Translations under genes and position numbers: made by a program
Shown here: positions 1-7,914 of the stretch, piece by piece
Numbering within the stretch: position 1 is the stretch's first letter
Layout of the letters: every line of letters starts with the position of its first letter
Source: Ruminococcaceae bacterium UBA1438
GTDB lineage: Bacteria; Bacillota; Clostridia; Oscillospirales; Acutalibacteraceae
Assembly: GCA_002329285.1 (NCBI GenBank)
Contig: DCTO01000068.1
Coordinates: 1-17,681, forward strand
Direction: 5' to 3'
DNA: 17,681 nucleotides
Notes under the pieces: generated by a model
What the model was told of the DNA's origin: nothing
What the model saw: only the letters and a program-made list of their open reading frames with translations
Databases searched by the model: none

Positions 1-1
1 A

Positions 2-91
2 ATCATCATTATGTGCGGTGTTGCTCTTGAAACGGTTCGTCAGCTTGAATCACAGATGATGATGCGTCATTATAAGGGCTTCCTTGATTAA
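2..91 (+). CDS. secY: SecY preprotein translocase subunit, C-terminal end only
   Basis: Only the last 29 codons and the stop are in the window; the gene runs off the left edge. The frame reads IIIMCGVALETVRQLESQ and then MMMRHYKGFLD. This matches the cytoplasmic C-terminal tail of SecY, where the last membrane helix is followed by a basic tail ending near RHYKGFL. SecY is the channel subunit of the Sec translocon in the cytoplasmic membrane. The position directly before adk is the standard place of secY at the end of the spc ribosomal protein operon in Firmicutes, which supports the call despite the short piece. The gap to adk is 28 bases with no terminator, so the two are probably cotranscribed. 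Confidence 0.9.
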   Translation: MIIMCGVALETVRQLESQMMMRHYKGFLD

Positions 92-119
92 TTAAAGTTT
101 TAAATTAAAGGAGTATTAT

Positions 120-752
120 ATGAATCTTATTCTTCTCGGTGCGCCGGGTGCCGGCAAAGGCACTCAGGCTGAAAAGATAGTAGAGAAATTTGGTATTCCG
201 GCAATTTCAACAGGCAACATTCTCCGTGCCGCCGTAAAAGACGGCACAGAGATGGGCCTTAAGGCCAAATCCTTTATGGATGCCGGCGGCCTTGTTCCTG
301 ATGAGGTTGTAATCGGTATTATTAAGGACAGACTCCAGCAGGAGGATTGCAAAAAAGGATTCATTCTTGATGGTTTTCCGAGAACCATTCCTCAGGCAGA
401 AGCGCTTGAGGAGGCAGGCGTTGTTATTGACAAGGTTGTTGATATCGAAGTTCCTGATGAGAAAATCACTGCAAGAATGTCAGGTCGCCGCGTTTGTGCA
501 AAGTGTGCAAATTCTTATCACATGCTTTATAAAAAGCCCAAGGTTGAAGGCGTTTGCGATGCTTGCGGCGGCGAGCTTATTCAACGTAAGGACGATGCTC
601 CCGAAACCGTTCAAAAAAGACTTGTTGAGTATCATAATATGACAGAGCCTTTAAAGGATTTTTATGCTAATCTCGGCAAGCTTGTTATTGTTGAAGGTCA
701 GGAGGAGGTTGCAGACACAACTGCCCTCGTCTTTAAAGCCTTGGAGGATTAA
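120..752 (+). CDS. adk: Adenylate kinase, zinc-LID type
   Basis: This cytoplasmic enzyme interconverts ATP plus AMP with two ADP. The 210-residue length fits the long-LID bacterial form. The P-loop GAPGAGKGT is at residues 7-15, the STGNILR stretch of the AMP-binding part is at 30-36, and DGFPRT is at 84-89. The LID (about 122-160) carries four cysteines in two CxxC pairs, C126/C129 and C146/C149, the pattern that binds structural zinc in Gram-positive adenylate kinases. The start is set by AAAGGAG at 107-113, six bases ahead of the ATG. The stop lies one base before the map start, so translation is probably coupled. Confidence 0.98.
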   Translation: MNLILLGAPGAGKGTQAEKIVEKFGIPAISTGNILRAAVKDGTEMGLKAKSFMDAGGLVPDEVVIGIIKDRLQQEDCKKGFILDGFPRTIPQAEALEEAGVVIDKVVDIEVPDEKITARMSGRRVCAKCANSYHMLYKKPKVEGVCDACGGELIQRKDDAPETVQKRLVEYHNMTEPLKDFYANLGKLVIVEGQEEVADTTALVFKALED

Positions 753-753
753 C

Positions 754-1503
754 ATGGTAGTGCTTAAAAGTAGCAGAGAGCTGGAGCTGATGAAGGATGC
801 TTGCAAGATTTCTGCTGAAGCATTAATGGTGGCAGGCGAAGCGGTTAAGCCCGGCGTTTCCACATGGGAAATTGATAAAATTGCTTATGATTATATCAAA
901 AAGCAAGGCGCAGAGCCGAATTTTCTGGGCTTATATGATTTTCCTGCTACCGCATGTATATCTATTAATAATGAAGTTATCCATGGCATCCCAAGCAAAA
1001 AGCGAATCGTTCAAGAGGGCGATATCGTAAGCATTGATCTTGGCGCCAAAATAAACGGCTATAACGGCGATAATGCTGCCACTTTTGCGGCAGGGACTTG
1101 CTCTCCCGAAGCACAGCGGCTGATGGACACCACGCGAGAGGCTCTTTTCAAGGGCATTGAGCAGGCTGTTCCCGGCAACAGAATCGGCGATATCGGCCAC
1201 GCTGTGCAGGCATATTGTGAGGAACGCGGCTATGGCGTTGTTCGTGATTTCGTCGGCCACGGCGTTGGCAAGGAGCTTCATGAGGATCCAAGCGTACCTA
1301 ACTTCGGTCACGAAGGTCGTGGTATCAGACTGTTACCCGGAATGACATTGGCAATTGAACCGATGATCAATCAGGGAACCTTTAAGGTAAAACAGCTTTC
1401 AGACGGATGGACCGTCGTTACTGCCGATGGCAAGCTTTCAGCGCATTTTGAAAACACCATCGCGATAACAAATAACGGCCCCGTTATTTTAACAAAAGTC
1501 TAA
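754..1503 (+). CDS. map: Methionine aminopeptidase, type I
   Basis: It removes the initiator methionine from nascent proteins in the cytoplasm. From the ATG at 754 it is 249 residues, normal for type Ia enzymes. The five metal ligands are D95 (IDLG), D106 (NGDN), H169 (GHG), E202 (AIEP) and E233 (HFENT). The substrate-contacting histidines H77 and H176 are also present, so the enzyme looks active. The reading frame stays open upstream to an ATG at 664 inside adk, but that extension is only adk read in another frame. The start at 754 has GGAGG at 743-747 at good spacing and gives the usual MVVLKSSRELELM beginning. It overlaps nothing and follows the adk stop by one base. Confidence 0.97.
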   Translation: MVVLKSSRELELMKDACKISAEALMVAGEAVKPGVSTWEIDKIAYDYIKKQGAEPNFLGLYDFPATACISINNEVIHGIPSKKRIVQEGDIVSIDLGAKINGYNGDNAATFAAGTCSPEAQRLMDTTREALFKGIEQAVPGNRIGDIGHAVQAYCEERGYGVVRDFVGHGVGKELHEDPSVPNFGHEGRGIRLLPGMTLAIEPMINQGTFKVKQLSDGWTVVTADGKLSAHFENTIAITNNGPVILTKV

Positions 1504-1580
1504 AGCTTCAATCAATTGCGGGCGATTACGCCGTGATGTGATTCCAGTTAAATTTAACATCTTATCAGTGAGGTATATTG

Positions 1581-1799
1581 ATGTCTAAGTCAGATATGTT
1601 AGAAGTTGAAGGTACTGTTGTAGAGGTATTGCCCAACACAACCTTCAGGGTTGAATTAAAAAACGGGCATATCGTTTTAGCACATATCAGCGGAAAGCTC
1701 AGGATGAACAACATCCGCATTCTTCCCGGTGATAAGGTAACAATTGAGATGTCGCCATATGATCTTTCCAAAGGTCGCATAACATGGCGCTCGAAATAA
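1581..1799 (+). CDS. infA: Translation initiation factor IF-1
   Basis: IF-1 binds the A site of the 30S subunit and helps IF-2 and IF-3 set up initiation. The 72-residue product is a single OB fold beginning [19 protein letters not shown] and ending GRITWRSK, both near-invariant in the family. A TTG codon directly upstream at 1578 is in frame and would add one residue. I chose the ATG at 1581 because it gives the family start and the exact usual length, with GTGAGGT at 1568-1574 as ribosome binding site. The preceding 77-base gap holds no gene and contains a short palindrome at 1547-1558. Many Clostridia have a small KOW-domain gene between map and infA; none is present here. Confidence 0.97.
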   Translation: MSKSDMLEVEGTVVEVLPNTTFRVELKNGHIVLAHISGKLRMNNIRILPGDKVTIEMSPYDLSKGRITWRSK

Positions 1800-1817
1800 A
1801 ATAAGGAGGATATTCAA

Positions 1818-1931
1818 ATGAAAGTTAGACCTTCTGTAAAGAAAATTTGCGATAAGTGCAAAGTTATTAAGCGCAATGGAAAAGTAATGGTTATCTGTGA
1901 AAATCCAAAGCATAAACAGCGTCAGGGCTAA
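1818..1931 (+). CDS. rpmJ: 50S ribosomal protein L36, zinc-ribbon form
   Basis: This 37-residue ribosomal protein begins [20 protein letters not shown]. Zinc ligands C11, C14, C27 and H32 are all present, which marks the C+ (zinc-binding) paralogue. The start is fixed by AAGGAGGA at 1803-1810. It sits 18 bases after infA and 31 bases before rpsM, the standard order. It is too short for many gene callers but unmistakable. Confidence 0.97.
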   Translation: MKVRPSVKKICDKCKVIKRNGKVMVICENPKHKQRQG

Positions 1932-1962
1932 TCCTGAATAATAATCGGAGGTAAACTGTAGA

Positions 1963-2331
1963 ATGGCACGTATTTCAGGTGTTGACTTACCAAATGATAA
2001 AAGAGTTGAAATCGGCCTTACCTATATTTACGGTATAGGCAGAACAACCGCAACAAAAATTGTTGAAGCAACAGGAATCAATCCTGACACTCGTTGCAGA
2101 GATTTGTCTGAGGATGAGGTTTCTAAAATCCGTGATTACATTGAGCAGAATTTAACCGTTGAAGGTGATCTTCGCAGAGATGTTGCCTTTGATATTAAAA
2201 GGCTCATTGAAATCGGTTGCTATAGGGGCATCCGCCACAGGAAGGGTCTTCCTGTAAGAGGCCAAACCTCTAAAAACAATGCACGCACAAGAAAAGGTCC
2301 TAAAAAGACCATTGCTAACAAGAAGAAATAA
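1963..2331 (+). CDS. rpsM: 30S ribosomal protein S13
   Basis: S13 lies in the head of the 30S subunit and forms bridges to the 50S subunit. The 122-residue product begins [20 protein letters not shown] and carries the helix-hairpin-helix stretch [12 protein letters not shown] at about residues 23-34. The basic C-terminal tail ([20 protein letters not shown], then lysine-rich) reaches the P-site tRNA in known ribosomes. GGAGGT at 1947-1952 sets the start. It is the first gene of the classical alpha operon core. Confidence 0.98.
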   Translation: MARISGVDLPNDKRVEIGLTYIYGIGRTTATKIVEATGINPDTRCRDLSEDEVSKIRDYIEQNLTVEGDLRRDVAFDIKRLIEIGCYRGIRHRKGLPVRGQTSKNNARTRKGPKKTIANKKK

Positions 2332-2352
2332 TTGTAGGAGGAAACAAACAGT

Positions 2353-2748
2353 ATGGCAACTAAAAAGACCACAACTTCACACAGACGTCGTGAGAAGAAA
2401 AATATTGAGCGTGGTACAGTTCATATTCAGTCAACCTTCAACAACACAATCGTAACTATTGCCGATATGCAGGGCAACGCCATTTCATGGGCATCTGCCG
2501 GCGAAATGGGCTTCCGCGGCTCAAGGAAATCAACTCCTTATGCTGCGCAAACCGCTGCTGAAACCGCTGCAAAGGCTGCAATGGAGCATGGTTTAAAAAC
2601 TGTTGAAGTTTATGTTAAGGGACCGGGCGCAGGCCGTGAATCCGCTATCAGAGCATTGGAAACTGTTGGCTTGCAGGTTACTCTTATTAAAGATGTTACT
2701 CCTATCCCTCATAACGGCTGCCGCCCACCAAAAAGGCGCCGTGTATAG
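2353..2748 (+). CDS. rpsK: 30S ribosomal protein S11
   Basis: S11 is a platform protein of the 30S subunit that contacts the mRNA exit region. The 131-residue product has the family signatures [18 protein letters not shown] (about residues 21-38), [18 protein letters not shown] and [15 protein letters not shown]. It ends [16 protein letters not shown], the conserved basic tail. TAGGAGG upstream sets the ATG start. It lies 21 bases after rpsM and 20 bases before rpsD. Confidence 0.98.
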   Translation: MATKKTTTSHRRREKKNIERGTVHIQSTFNNTIVTIADMQGNAISWASAGEMGFRGSRKSTPYAAQTAAETAAKAAMEHGLKTVEVYVKGPGAGRESAIRALETVGLQVTLIKDVTPIPHNGCRPPKRRRV

Positions 2749-2768
2749 TTTAAAGGAGGTTATTTGAA

Positions 2769-3365
2769 ATGGCAGTTAATAAGCAGCCGGTAGCAAGAAG
2801 ATGCAAGAAATATGATATTTCTCCTTCTGTTTTAGGCTACACAAAGAAAGAGACTTACAGAAATTCAGATAAGCGCAGAAAGAAAGCCAGTGAATATAGC
2901 CTTCAGCTTAACGAAAAGCAGAAGATGAAATTCGTTTACGGCATTCTTGAAAAACAGTCACGCAGGGTTTATGATGAAGCAGAGCGTATGCAGGGCGTAA
3001 CCGGCGATAATATGATTATGCTTCTTGAAACCCGCCTTGATAATGTTGTTTTCCGCCTTGGTCTTTGCAAAACAAGAAAACAGGCTCGTCAGATGGTTTC
3101 CCATGCTCATTTCCTTGTAAATGGCAAAAAGGTAAATATCCCGTCTTACAGAGTTAAGGTTGGCGATGTTATCTCTGTTCGTGAAAGAAGCGCAGAGGTT
3201 CCTGTGTTCAAATCAGTTAAAGAAGAAGGCCCGATGCAGCTTGTTCCGACATGGTTGGAATTTGACCAGGAAAAGCTTTCAGGCAAGGTTATGGCTCTGC
3301 CAAAGGCTGAAGACCTTGATTTTGAACTTCAAACCAATCTTATCGTTGAGTTCTATTCTAAGTAA
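2769..3365 (+). CDS. rpsD: 30S ribosomal protein S4
   Basis: S4 nucleates 30S assembly and binds 16S rRNA. The product is 198 residues. The N-terminal part lacks the four-cysteine zinc knuckle, so this is the C-minus form. The S4 RNA-binding domain is at about 89-150 and includes RLDNVVFRLGLCKTRKQARQ and then HFLVNGKKVNIPSYRVKVGD. A near-perfect Shine-Dalgarno, AAAGGAGGT at 2752-2760, lies eight bases before the ATG. In many bacteria S4 represses the alpha operon by binding a leader near rpsM; no such structure could be read here. Confidence 0.98.
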   Translation: MAVNKQPVARRCKKYDISPSVLGYTKKETYRNSDKRRKKASEYSLQLNEKQKMKFVYGILEKQSRRVYDEAERMQGVTGDNMIMLLETRLDNVVFRLGLCKTRKQARQMVSHAHFLVNGKKVNIPSYRVKVGDVISVRERSAEVPVFKSVKEEGPMQLVPTWLEFDQEKLSGKVMALPKAEDLDFELQTNLIVEFYSK

Positions 3366-3421
3366 TAGCATATCTTTTATATCTGTTAACTTAGTTTCAA
3401 ATTATTTTAGGAGGCTTTTAA

Positions 3422-4378
3422 ATGATAGAAATTGATAAGCCGAATATCGAGATTGTAGATTTATCTACTAAAGGAAGCAGAAGCGTTGGCCGTTTTGTTG
3501 TTGAGCCGCTTGAGAGAGGCTTTGGCACAACTCTCGGAAATTCAATGAGAAGGGTTCTCCTTTCATCACTTCCGGGCTATGCAATCACTTCCGTTAAGAT
3601 TGATGGTGTTTTGCACGAATTTTCAACAATCCCTCATGTTAAAGAGGATGTAACAGAGATTGTTCTTAATCTCAAAAACGTTATTCTTAAAATACATGAT
3701 GATGCCCCCAAAACAATGTATATCAAGGCAAGCGGTGAGGGCGAAATCACCGCGGGCGATATTGAGCACAGCTCTGAGGTTGAAATCCTTAATCCTGAGC
3801 TTCATATTGCTTATCTTGATTCGGGTGCAGAGGTTATTATGGAGCTCACCGCTGACGGCGGCAGAGGATATGTTCCCTGTGACAGAAACAAGCAGCTGCT
3901 TGATCTTCCGATCGGAACAATTGCAATTGATTCCATTTACACCCCTGTTCTCAAGGTTAATTACACTGTTGAAAATACTCGTGTCGGCCAGCAAACAGAC
4001 CTCGATAAGCTTGTTCTCGATGTTGAAACAGACGGAACTATTCCGGCAGATGAGGCAGCTTCTCTTGCTGCAAAGATTCTTAATGACCATCTTAAGCTCT
4101 TCGTTGATTTGTCAGAAGAAGTCGGCAATCAGGAGATTATGGTTGAGAAAGATGATAACGGAAAAGAGAGAGTTCTTGAGATGACTATCGAAGAACTTGA
4201 TCTCTCAGTTCGTTCCTTCAACTGCTTAAAGAGAGCAGGCATTAACACAGTAGAAGATTTAATCGGTAAAACCGAAGAAGAGATGGTGAAGGTGAGAAAC
4301 CTTGGCCGCAAGAGCCTTGATGAAGTTGTTGCAAAGCTTGCATCACTTGGTTTCACACTCAGTCATGAAGAGGACTAA
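3422..4378 (+). CDS. rpoA: DNA-directed RNA polymerase alpha subunit
   Basis: Alpha dimerises to scaffold core RNA polymerase assembly, and its C-terminal domain binds promoter UP elements and activators. The 318-residue length is usual. The N-terminal domain (1-235) has [20 protein letters not shown] at 33-52, and the internal [13 protein letters not shown] is at 73-85. The C-terminal domain (about 250-312) has [21 protein letters not shown]264 matches the DNA-contacting R265 of E. coli. [12 protein letters not shown] at 291-302 is the second helix-hairpin-helix. AGGAGG at 3409-3414 sets the start. The 56-base AT-rich gap before it shows no clear terminator or promoter. Confidence 0.98.
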   Translation: MIEIDKPNIEIVDLSTKGSRSVGRFVVEPLERGFGTTLGNSMRRVLLSSLPGYAITSVKIDGVLHEFSTIPHVKEDVTEIVLNLKNVILKIHDDAPKTMYIKASGEGEITAGDIEHSSEVEILNPELHIAYLDSGAEVIMELTADGGRGYVPCDRNKQLLDLPIGTIAIDSIYTPVLKVNYTVENTRVGQQTDLDKLVLDVETDGTIPADEAASLAAKILNDHLKLFVDLSEEVGNQEIMVEKDDNGKERVLEMTIEELDLSVRSFNCLKRAGINTVEDLIGKTEEEMVKVRNLGRKSLDEVVAKLASLGFTLSHEED

Positions 4379-4392
4379 AGGAGGGAATTTCT

Positions 4393-4734
4393 ATGCCAGG
4401 TACCAGAAAATTGGGCAGAACCACTGATCACAGAAAGGCTATGCTCAGAGGAATGGTTACTCATCTTTTAGAAAACGGCAGAATTGAAACAACCGTTACC
4501 AGAGCTAAGGAAGTTCGTTCAATGGCCGAGAAAATGATCACTCTCGGCAAGGAGAACACTCTTGCATCAAGAAGACAGGTTCTTGCTTATGTAACTAAGG
4601 AAGATGTTGTTAAAAAGCTTTTTGATGAAATTGCTCCGAAGTATGAAGACAGAAACGGCGGTTACTGCCGCATTATCAAAACAGGCCCTCGCCGTGGCGA
4701 TGCAGCAGAAATGTGCTATATTGAGCTTGTATAA
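4393..4734 (+). CDS. rplQ: 50S ribosomal protein L17
   Basis: L17 lies near the polypeptide exit tunnel of the 50S subunit. The short bacterial form of 113 residues begins with the conserved [20 protein letters not shown] at 5-24. It continues with an ALxxK-like charged helix and ends [12 protein letters not shown], as in the family. AAAGGAGGG lies directly after the rpoA stop. The gene closes the alpha operon, as shown by the strong terminator ten bases after its stop. In many Firmicutes the ecfA1-ecfA2-ecfT-truA genes follow; here a purine operon follows instead. Confidence 0.98.
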   Translation: MPGTRKLGRTTDHRKAMLRGMVTHLLENGRIETTVTRAKEVRSMAEKMITLGKENTLASRRQVLAYVTKEDVVKKLFDEIAPKYEDRNGGYCRIIKTGPRRGDAAEMCYIELV

Positions 4735-4743
4735 GATAATTTT

Positions 4744-4776
4744 AAGGAACACTGAGAAATCAGTGTTCCTTTTCTT
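4744..4776 (+). terminator. Intrinsic terminator of the ribosomal/alpha operon
   Basis: A perfect 12-bp stem joins AAGGAACACTGA (4744-4755) to TCAGTGTTCCTT (4760-4771). The four-base loop is GAAA, a stable GNRA type, and a T-run follows (TTTTCTT from 4770). It begins ten bases after the rplQ stop and separates the ribosomal operon from the purine operon. Confidence 0.95.
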
Positions 4777-4848
4777 GTTTATTTTAAACAAAATCACAAA
4801 TGTGAAAATCAATGTTTTATATGTATTTAGCGTTTTTTTTATTTTCTA

Positions 4849-4877
4849 TTGAAAAAAAACACTATATATAGTAAAAT
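4849..4877 (+). promoter_or_regulatory. Sigma-A-type promoter of the purE operon
   Basis: TTGAAA at 4849-4854 and TAAAAT at 4872-4877 are separated by exactly 17 bases in a very AT-rich stretch. The predicted start near 4884 leaves a leader of about 34 bases before purE. That is too short for a purine riboswitch, and none of the conserved riboswitch core was found. The spacer carries the perfect palindrome ACTATATATAGT (4861-4872) against the -10 box, a possible operator. GAAAGG at 4904-4909 is the likely ribosome binding site. Confidence 0.75.
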
Positions 4878-4917
4878 ATTTAAAATATAAAATCAAATTA
4901 AACGAAAGGCTGAGATT

Positions 4918-5415
4918 ATGAAAAAGGTTGCAATCATTATGGGGTCAGACAGCGATTTGCCAATCGTAACCCCCGCAATTAAACAGTTAAAGGAGCTTGG
5001 TATTGAAACGGAGGTTAGGGTTATGAGCGCCCACAGAACTCCCAAGGAGGCCCAGGTGTTTTCAGAAAATGCAATTGCAAACGGCTTCGGTGTTATCATC
5101 GCCGCAGCAGGTATGGCGGCTCACCTCGGCGGCGTGCTTGCCGCTTCAACAACCCTTCCCGTTATCGGGATTCCTTGCTCTGCAAAGGTGCTTGACGGCA
5201 TGGATGCAATGCTTGCAACCGTGATGATGCCTCCGGGAATTCCGGTTGCAACGGTTGGCGTTAATGCTGCCAAAAATGCTGCGCTGCTTGCAGCTGAAAT
5301 TCTTGCAGTAGGCGATGATGAGCTCAGTCAAAAGCTTATTGAAATGCGCGCCGATATGGCGGCCCAGGTTCGTGATAAGGATAAAGCACTTCAGGAAAAG
5401 CTTAAGGAAATATAA
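4918..5415 (+). CDS. purE: N5-carboxyaminoimidazole ribonucleotide mutase
   Basis: Class I PurE converts N5-CAIR to CAIR in de novo purine synthesis. The 165-residue product has IMGSDSDLP at 7-15, MSAHRTP at 36-42 with the family histidine H39, and [15 protein letters not shown] followed by PVIGIP, the Rossmann-like phosphate-binding core of class I enzymes. The AAHL stretch fits class I rather than the AIR carboxylase of animals (class II). Class I enzymes depend on PurK for substrate, and purK is not in the window. It is the first gene of a purE-purM-purN-purO-purD operon. Confidence 0.96.
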   Translation: MKKVAIIMGSDSDLPIVTPAIKQLKELGIETEVRVMSAHRTPKEAQVFSENAIANGFGVIIAAAGMAAHLGGVLAASTTLPVIGIPCSAKVLDGMDAMLATVMMPPGIPVATVGVNAAKNAALLAAEILAVGDDELSQKLIEMRADMAAQVRDKDKALQEKLKEI

Positions 5416-5449
5416 TCATAAATTTTAATGCTATTGTGAGGTAAATGCT

Positions 5450-6487
5450 ATGGAAAAAAGCTTCAGCGAAAGCTATGCGGCTGCGGGCGTTGATGTAACC
5501 GCAGGTTATGAATCTGTTGAGCTTATCAAAGCCCATGTTAAGAAAACCAATATTCCCGGCGTTATCGGCGGAATCGGCGGCTTCGGCGGTATGTTTGAGC
5601 TTGCCGCTAATGAATATAAAAATCCCGTGCTCGTTTCCGGAACAGATGGCGTCGGCACAAAGCTTAAGCTTGCTTTTCTTATGGATAAGCATGACACTAT
5701 CGGTATAGATTGCGTTGCAATGTGCGTTAATGATGTTGCCTGCAGCGGTGCAAAGCCCCTATTTTTCCTTGATTATATTGCCTGCGGCAAGAATTATCCG
5801 GAAAAGATAGAGCAGATTGTTAAGGGCGTTGCTGATGGCTGCGTTCAGGCCGGCTGCGCGCTTGTCGGCGGCGAAACGGCAGAGCATCCCGGCCTTATGC
5901 CGAATGAGGAATATGATCTTGCCGGCTTCACCGTTGGTATCGGCGAAAAGGATAAGCTTGTTTCTGGCGAGCATCTCAAGGTTGGTGATGCGCTTATCGG
6001 CGTTGCTTCCTCAGGCGTTCATTCAAACGGCTTTTCGCTCGTTCGCAAGGTTTTTAACATCAATGAGGAAAGAATCAACGTTCCCGTTGCAGAGCTTGGC
6101 AAAACCCTCGGCGAGGAGCTTTTAACCCCAACCCGAATATACGTTAAGCCGCTTTTAACTCTTATGGAGGGTGTTCGTGTTAACGCAATTTCCCACATCA
6201 CCGGCGGCGGTTTTTATGAAAACGTTCCCAGAATGCTTAATGAAAACACTCTTGCCGTTATTGAAAAGGAAAAGCTTTTCAAAAAGCCGATTTTTGATTT
6301 GATTCAAAAGGAGGGCAATATTCCGGAAAGGGATATGTTTAACACCTTCAATATGGGCACGGGGCTTGTTATCGCAGTTGATTGTGATAAGGCTGATGGG
6401 GCGGTCAGAATCCTCAATGAAGCAGGCGAGCAGGCCGCTGTTATAGGTGAAATCAAGGACGGCGAGAAAGGCGTTGAAATCATATGA
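5450..6487 (+). CDS. purM: Phosphoribosylformylglycinamidine cyclo-ligase (AIR synthetase)
   Basis: It uses ATP to close FGAM into AIR, completing the imidazole ring. The 345-residue product has the PurM/ThiL-type ATP-binding fold. SGTDGVGTK is at 63-71, [16 protein letters not shown] at 94-109, GGETAEHPG at 140-148, and [15 protein letters not shown] in the C-terminal half. It starts with the usual [15 protein letters not shown], preceded by GTGAGG. The TGA stop overlaps the purN start in ATGA at 6484-6487, which indicates translational coupling. Confidence 0.97.
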   Translation: MEKSFSESYAAAGVDVTAGYESVELIKAHVKKTNIPGVIGGIGGFGGMFELAANEYKNPVLVSGTDGVGTKLKLAFLMDKHDTIGIDCVAMCVNDVACSGAKPLFFLDYIACGKNYPEKIEQIVKGVADGCVQAGCALVGGETAEHPGLMPNEEYDLAGFTVGIGEKDKLVSGEHLKVGDALIGVASSGVHSNGFSLVRKVFNINEERINVPVAELGKTLGEELLTPTRIYVKPLLTLMEGVRVNAISHITGGGFYENVPRMLNENTLAVIEKEKLFKKPIFDLIQKEGNIPERDMFNTFNMGTGLVIAVDCDKADGAVRILNEAGEQAAVIGEIKDGEKGVEII

Positions 6488-7107
6488 TGAATATAGCTGT
6501 GTTCGTTTCGGGCGGAGGCACAAATCTTCAGGCGCTCATTGATGCTGAAAGCAGGGGAGAGATAAAAAACGGAAAAATCACCTTTGTTCTCGCCTCAAAT
6601 GAAAATGCTTATGCGCTTGAAAGGGCTAAAAAAGCAGGAATTGAAACTGCCGTTGTTTCACGTAAAAGCTATTCCTCAAAGGAGGATTATGATAAAGCAA
6701 TCCTTTCTGCTCTTGAGAACAAAAACATTGATTTAATTGTGCTTGCGGGCTTTCTTTCAATCCTCGGCGAGGAGCTTTGCACTAAATACAGAAATCGCAT
6801 TATTAATATACATCCAAGCCTTATCCCGCTTTTCTGCGGCGATGGGTTTTACGGCAAAAGGGTTCACACTGCAGTGCTTGAAAGCGGCGTTAAGGTAACC
6901 GGCGCAACCGCTCATTTTGTTAATGAAATCACTGATGGCGGCGCAATCATCCTGCAAAAAGCTGTTCCTGTTGAGCAGGGGGATAATGAGGATATTTTGC
7001 AATATCGCGTAATGCGCCAGGCAGAATGGGAAATCCTTCCCAAAGCAGTGTCCCTTTTCTGTGAGGGAAGAATTAAGATCAACGGAAATAAAACTGAAAT
7101 ACTATGA
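6484..7107 (+). CDS. purN: Phosphoribosylglycinamide formyltransferase
   Basis: It transfers the formyl group of 10-formyl-tetrahydrofolate to GAR, giving FGAR. The Rossmann-type N-terminus reads [18 protein letters not shown]. The catalytic triad is visible as N108 and H110 in [10 protein letters not shown], and D151 in TDGGAIILQ. The sequence after HPSLIP ([12 protein letters not shown]) is the form common in Clostridia. Two starts are possible: the ATG at 6484 overlapping the purM stop, and a second ATG at 6487 that gives the canonical [11 protein letters not shown]. They differ by one residue. The length of about 207 residues is normal. Confidence 0.96.
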   Translation: MMNIAVFVSGGGTNLQALIDAESRGEIKNGKITFVLASNENAYALERAKKAGIETAVVSRKSYSSKEDYDKAILSALENKNIDLIVLAGFLSILGEELCTKYRNRIINIHPSLIPLFCGDGFYGKRVHTAVLESGVKVTGATAHFVNEITDGGAIILQKAVPVEQGDNEDILQYRVMRQAEWEILPKAVSLFCEGRIKINGNKTEIL

Positions 7108-7116
7108 GGTAAAAGT

Positions 7117-7821
7117 ATGGAAATCAAAAACATCGCAACAGAGCTTTCAACTAATTCTTATCCCGGCAGGGGAATAATCCTCGGCAAATCGGCAAACGGC
7201 AAAAGTGCAGTAATCGCTTATTTCATTATGGGCAGAAGTGTTAACAGCCGCAACCGCATTTTTGAGGAAAATGAGCGCGGCGGCATTCGCACAAAGGCTT
7301 TTGATGAAAGCAAGATGGAGGATCCGCATCTCATTATCTATAATCCCGTTTTGAAGCTTGACGGCAAAACTATCGTCACAAACGGTGATCAAACGGATAC
7401 GATCTATGATTTTATGCAGGAGGGCCATTGCTATCGCCATGCGCTCTTAACCCGTGAGTATGAGGATGATGCTCCTAATTATACTCCCAGAATTTCAGGT
7501 GTTGTTAAGCCAAACGGCGATTATGTGCTTTCTATTCTTAAATCAAATATGGGCAAGCCACAGTGCCTGCGCTTTTTCTATGAATATCCTGCAGATGCAG
7601 GCCTTGGCCATTTTCTTCACACCTATAAGTGCGACGGCAACCCGATTCCGTCCTTTGAGGGCGAGCCGACTCCGGTTGCAGTTGAAACAAATGACATCGA
7701 TGAGTGGACGAATATGATCTGGCAGAATCTTAATGAGGATAATAAGGTTTCTCTTTTCACCCGCTTCATCAATCTTGAAACAGGCGCAGAGGAAACCCGC
7801 ATCGTTAATAAGAATCGGTAA
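7117..7821 (+). CDS. purO: IMP cyclohydrolase, PurO (archaeal) type
   Basis: I recognise this 234-residue protein as the PurO-type IMP cyclohydrolase family (Pfam IMP_cyclohyd), first characterised in methanogens. It closes FAICAR to IMP, the last step of purine synthesis. Visible features are NSYPGRGIILGKSANGKSAV near the N-terminus (13-32), YFIMGRSVNSRNRIF at 35-49, YNPVLKL at 75-81, and the TNGDQTDTIYD block at 88-98. It has no similarity to the bifunctional PurH cyclohydrolase domain. The start follows a GAGGT that overlaps the purN stop, and it lies between purN and purD. An organism with PurO needs a separate AICAR formyltransferase, which is not in this window. The family call rests on motif recall and context, without a search. 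Confidence 0.85.
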   Translation: MEIKNIATELSTNSYPGRGIILGKSANGKSAVIAYFIMGRSVNSRNRIFEENERGGIRTKAFDESKMEDPHLIIYNPVLKLDGKTIVTNGDQTDTIYDFMQEGHCYRHALLTREYEDDAPNYTPRISGVVKPNGDYVLSILKSNMGKPQCLRFFYEYPADAGLGHFLHTYKCDGNPIPSFEGEPTPVAVETNDIDEWTNMIWQNLNEDNKVSLFTRFINLETGAEETRIVNKNR

Positions 7822-7832
7822 TTAAGATACTG

Positions 7833-7849
7833 TGGGGTCGATGACCTCA
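7833..7849 (+). other. Small intercistronic hairpin between purO and purD
   Basis: TGGGGTC at 7833-7839 pairs with GACCTCA at 7843-7849 around a GAT loop: seven base pairs, one of them G-U. No T-run follows, so it is not an intrinsic terminator. It lies in the 93-base gap between purO and purD, the longest gap in the operon. It may affect mRNA processing or stability, or be chance. Confidence 0.35.
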
Positions 7850-7914
7850 GCGTCCCGTTTATCTCAATATGAATTTAGCATGCGCAGCAAACTTAGTTTA
7901 ATTACGGAGGAATT

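Noticed and set aside
664..753. N-terminal extension of map into adk
   Set aside because: The extra 30 residues are adk read out of frame. The ATG at 754 has the Shine-Dalgarno and gives the normal family start and length.
1504..1580. Degenerate KOW-domain gene or regulatory RNA between map and infA
   Set aside because: The gap is only 77 bases, with no reading frame resembling the KOW protein. The GGCG/CGCC stem and the palindrome GTTAAATTTAAC at 1547-1558 are too short to claim a structure.
3623..4090. 155-codon open frame on the - strand opposite rpoA
   Set aside because: It lies wholly within conserved rpoA sequence, has no ribosome binding site and its composition is that of a reverse-strand shadow.
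4878..4917. Purine riboswitch ahead of purE
   Set aside because: The leader after the predicted start is only about 34 bases and lacks the conserved three-way junction sequences.
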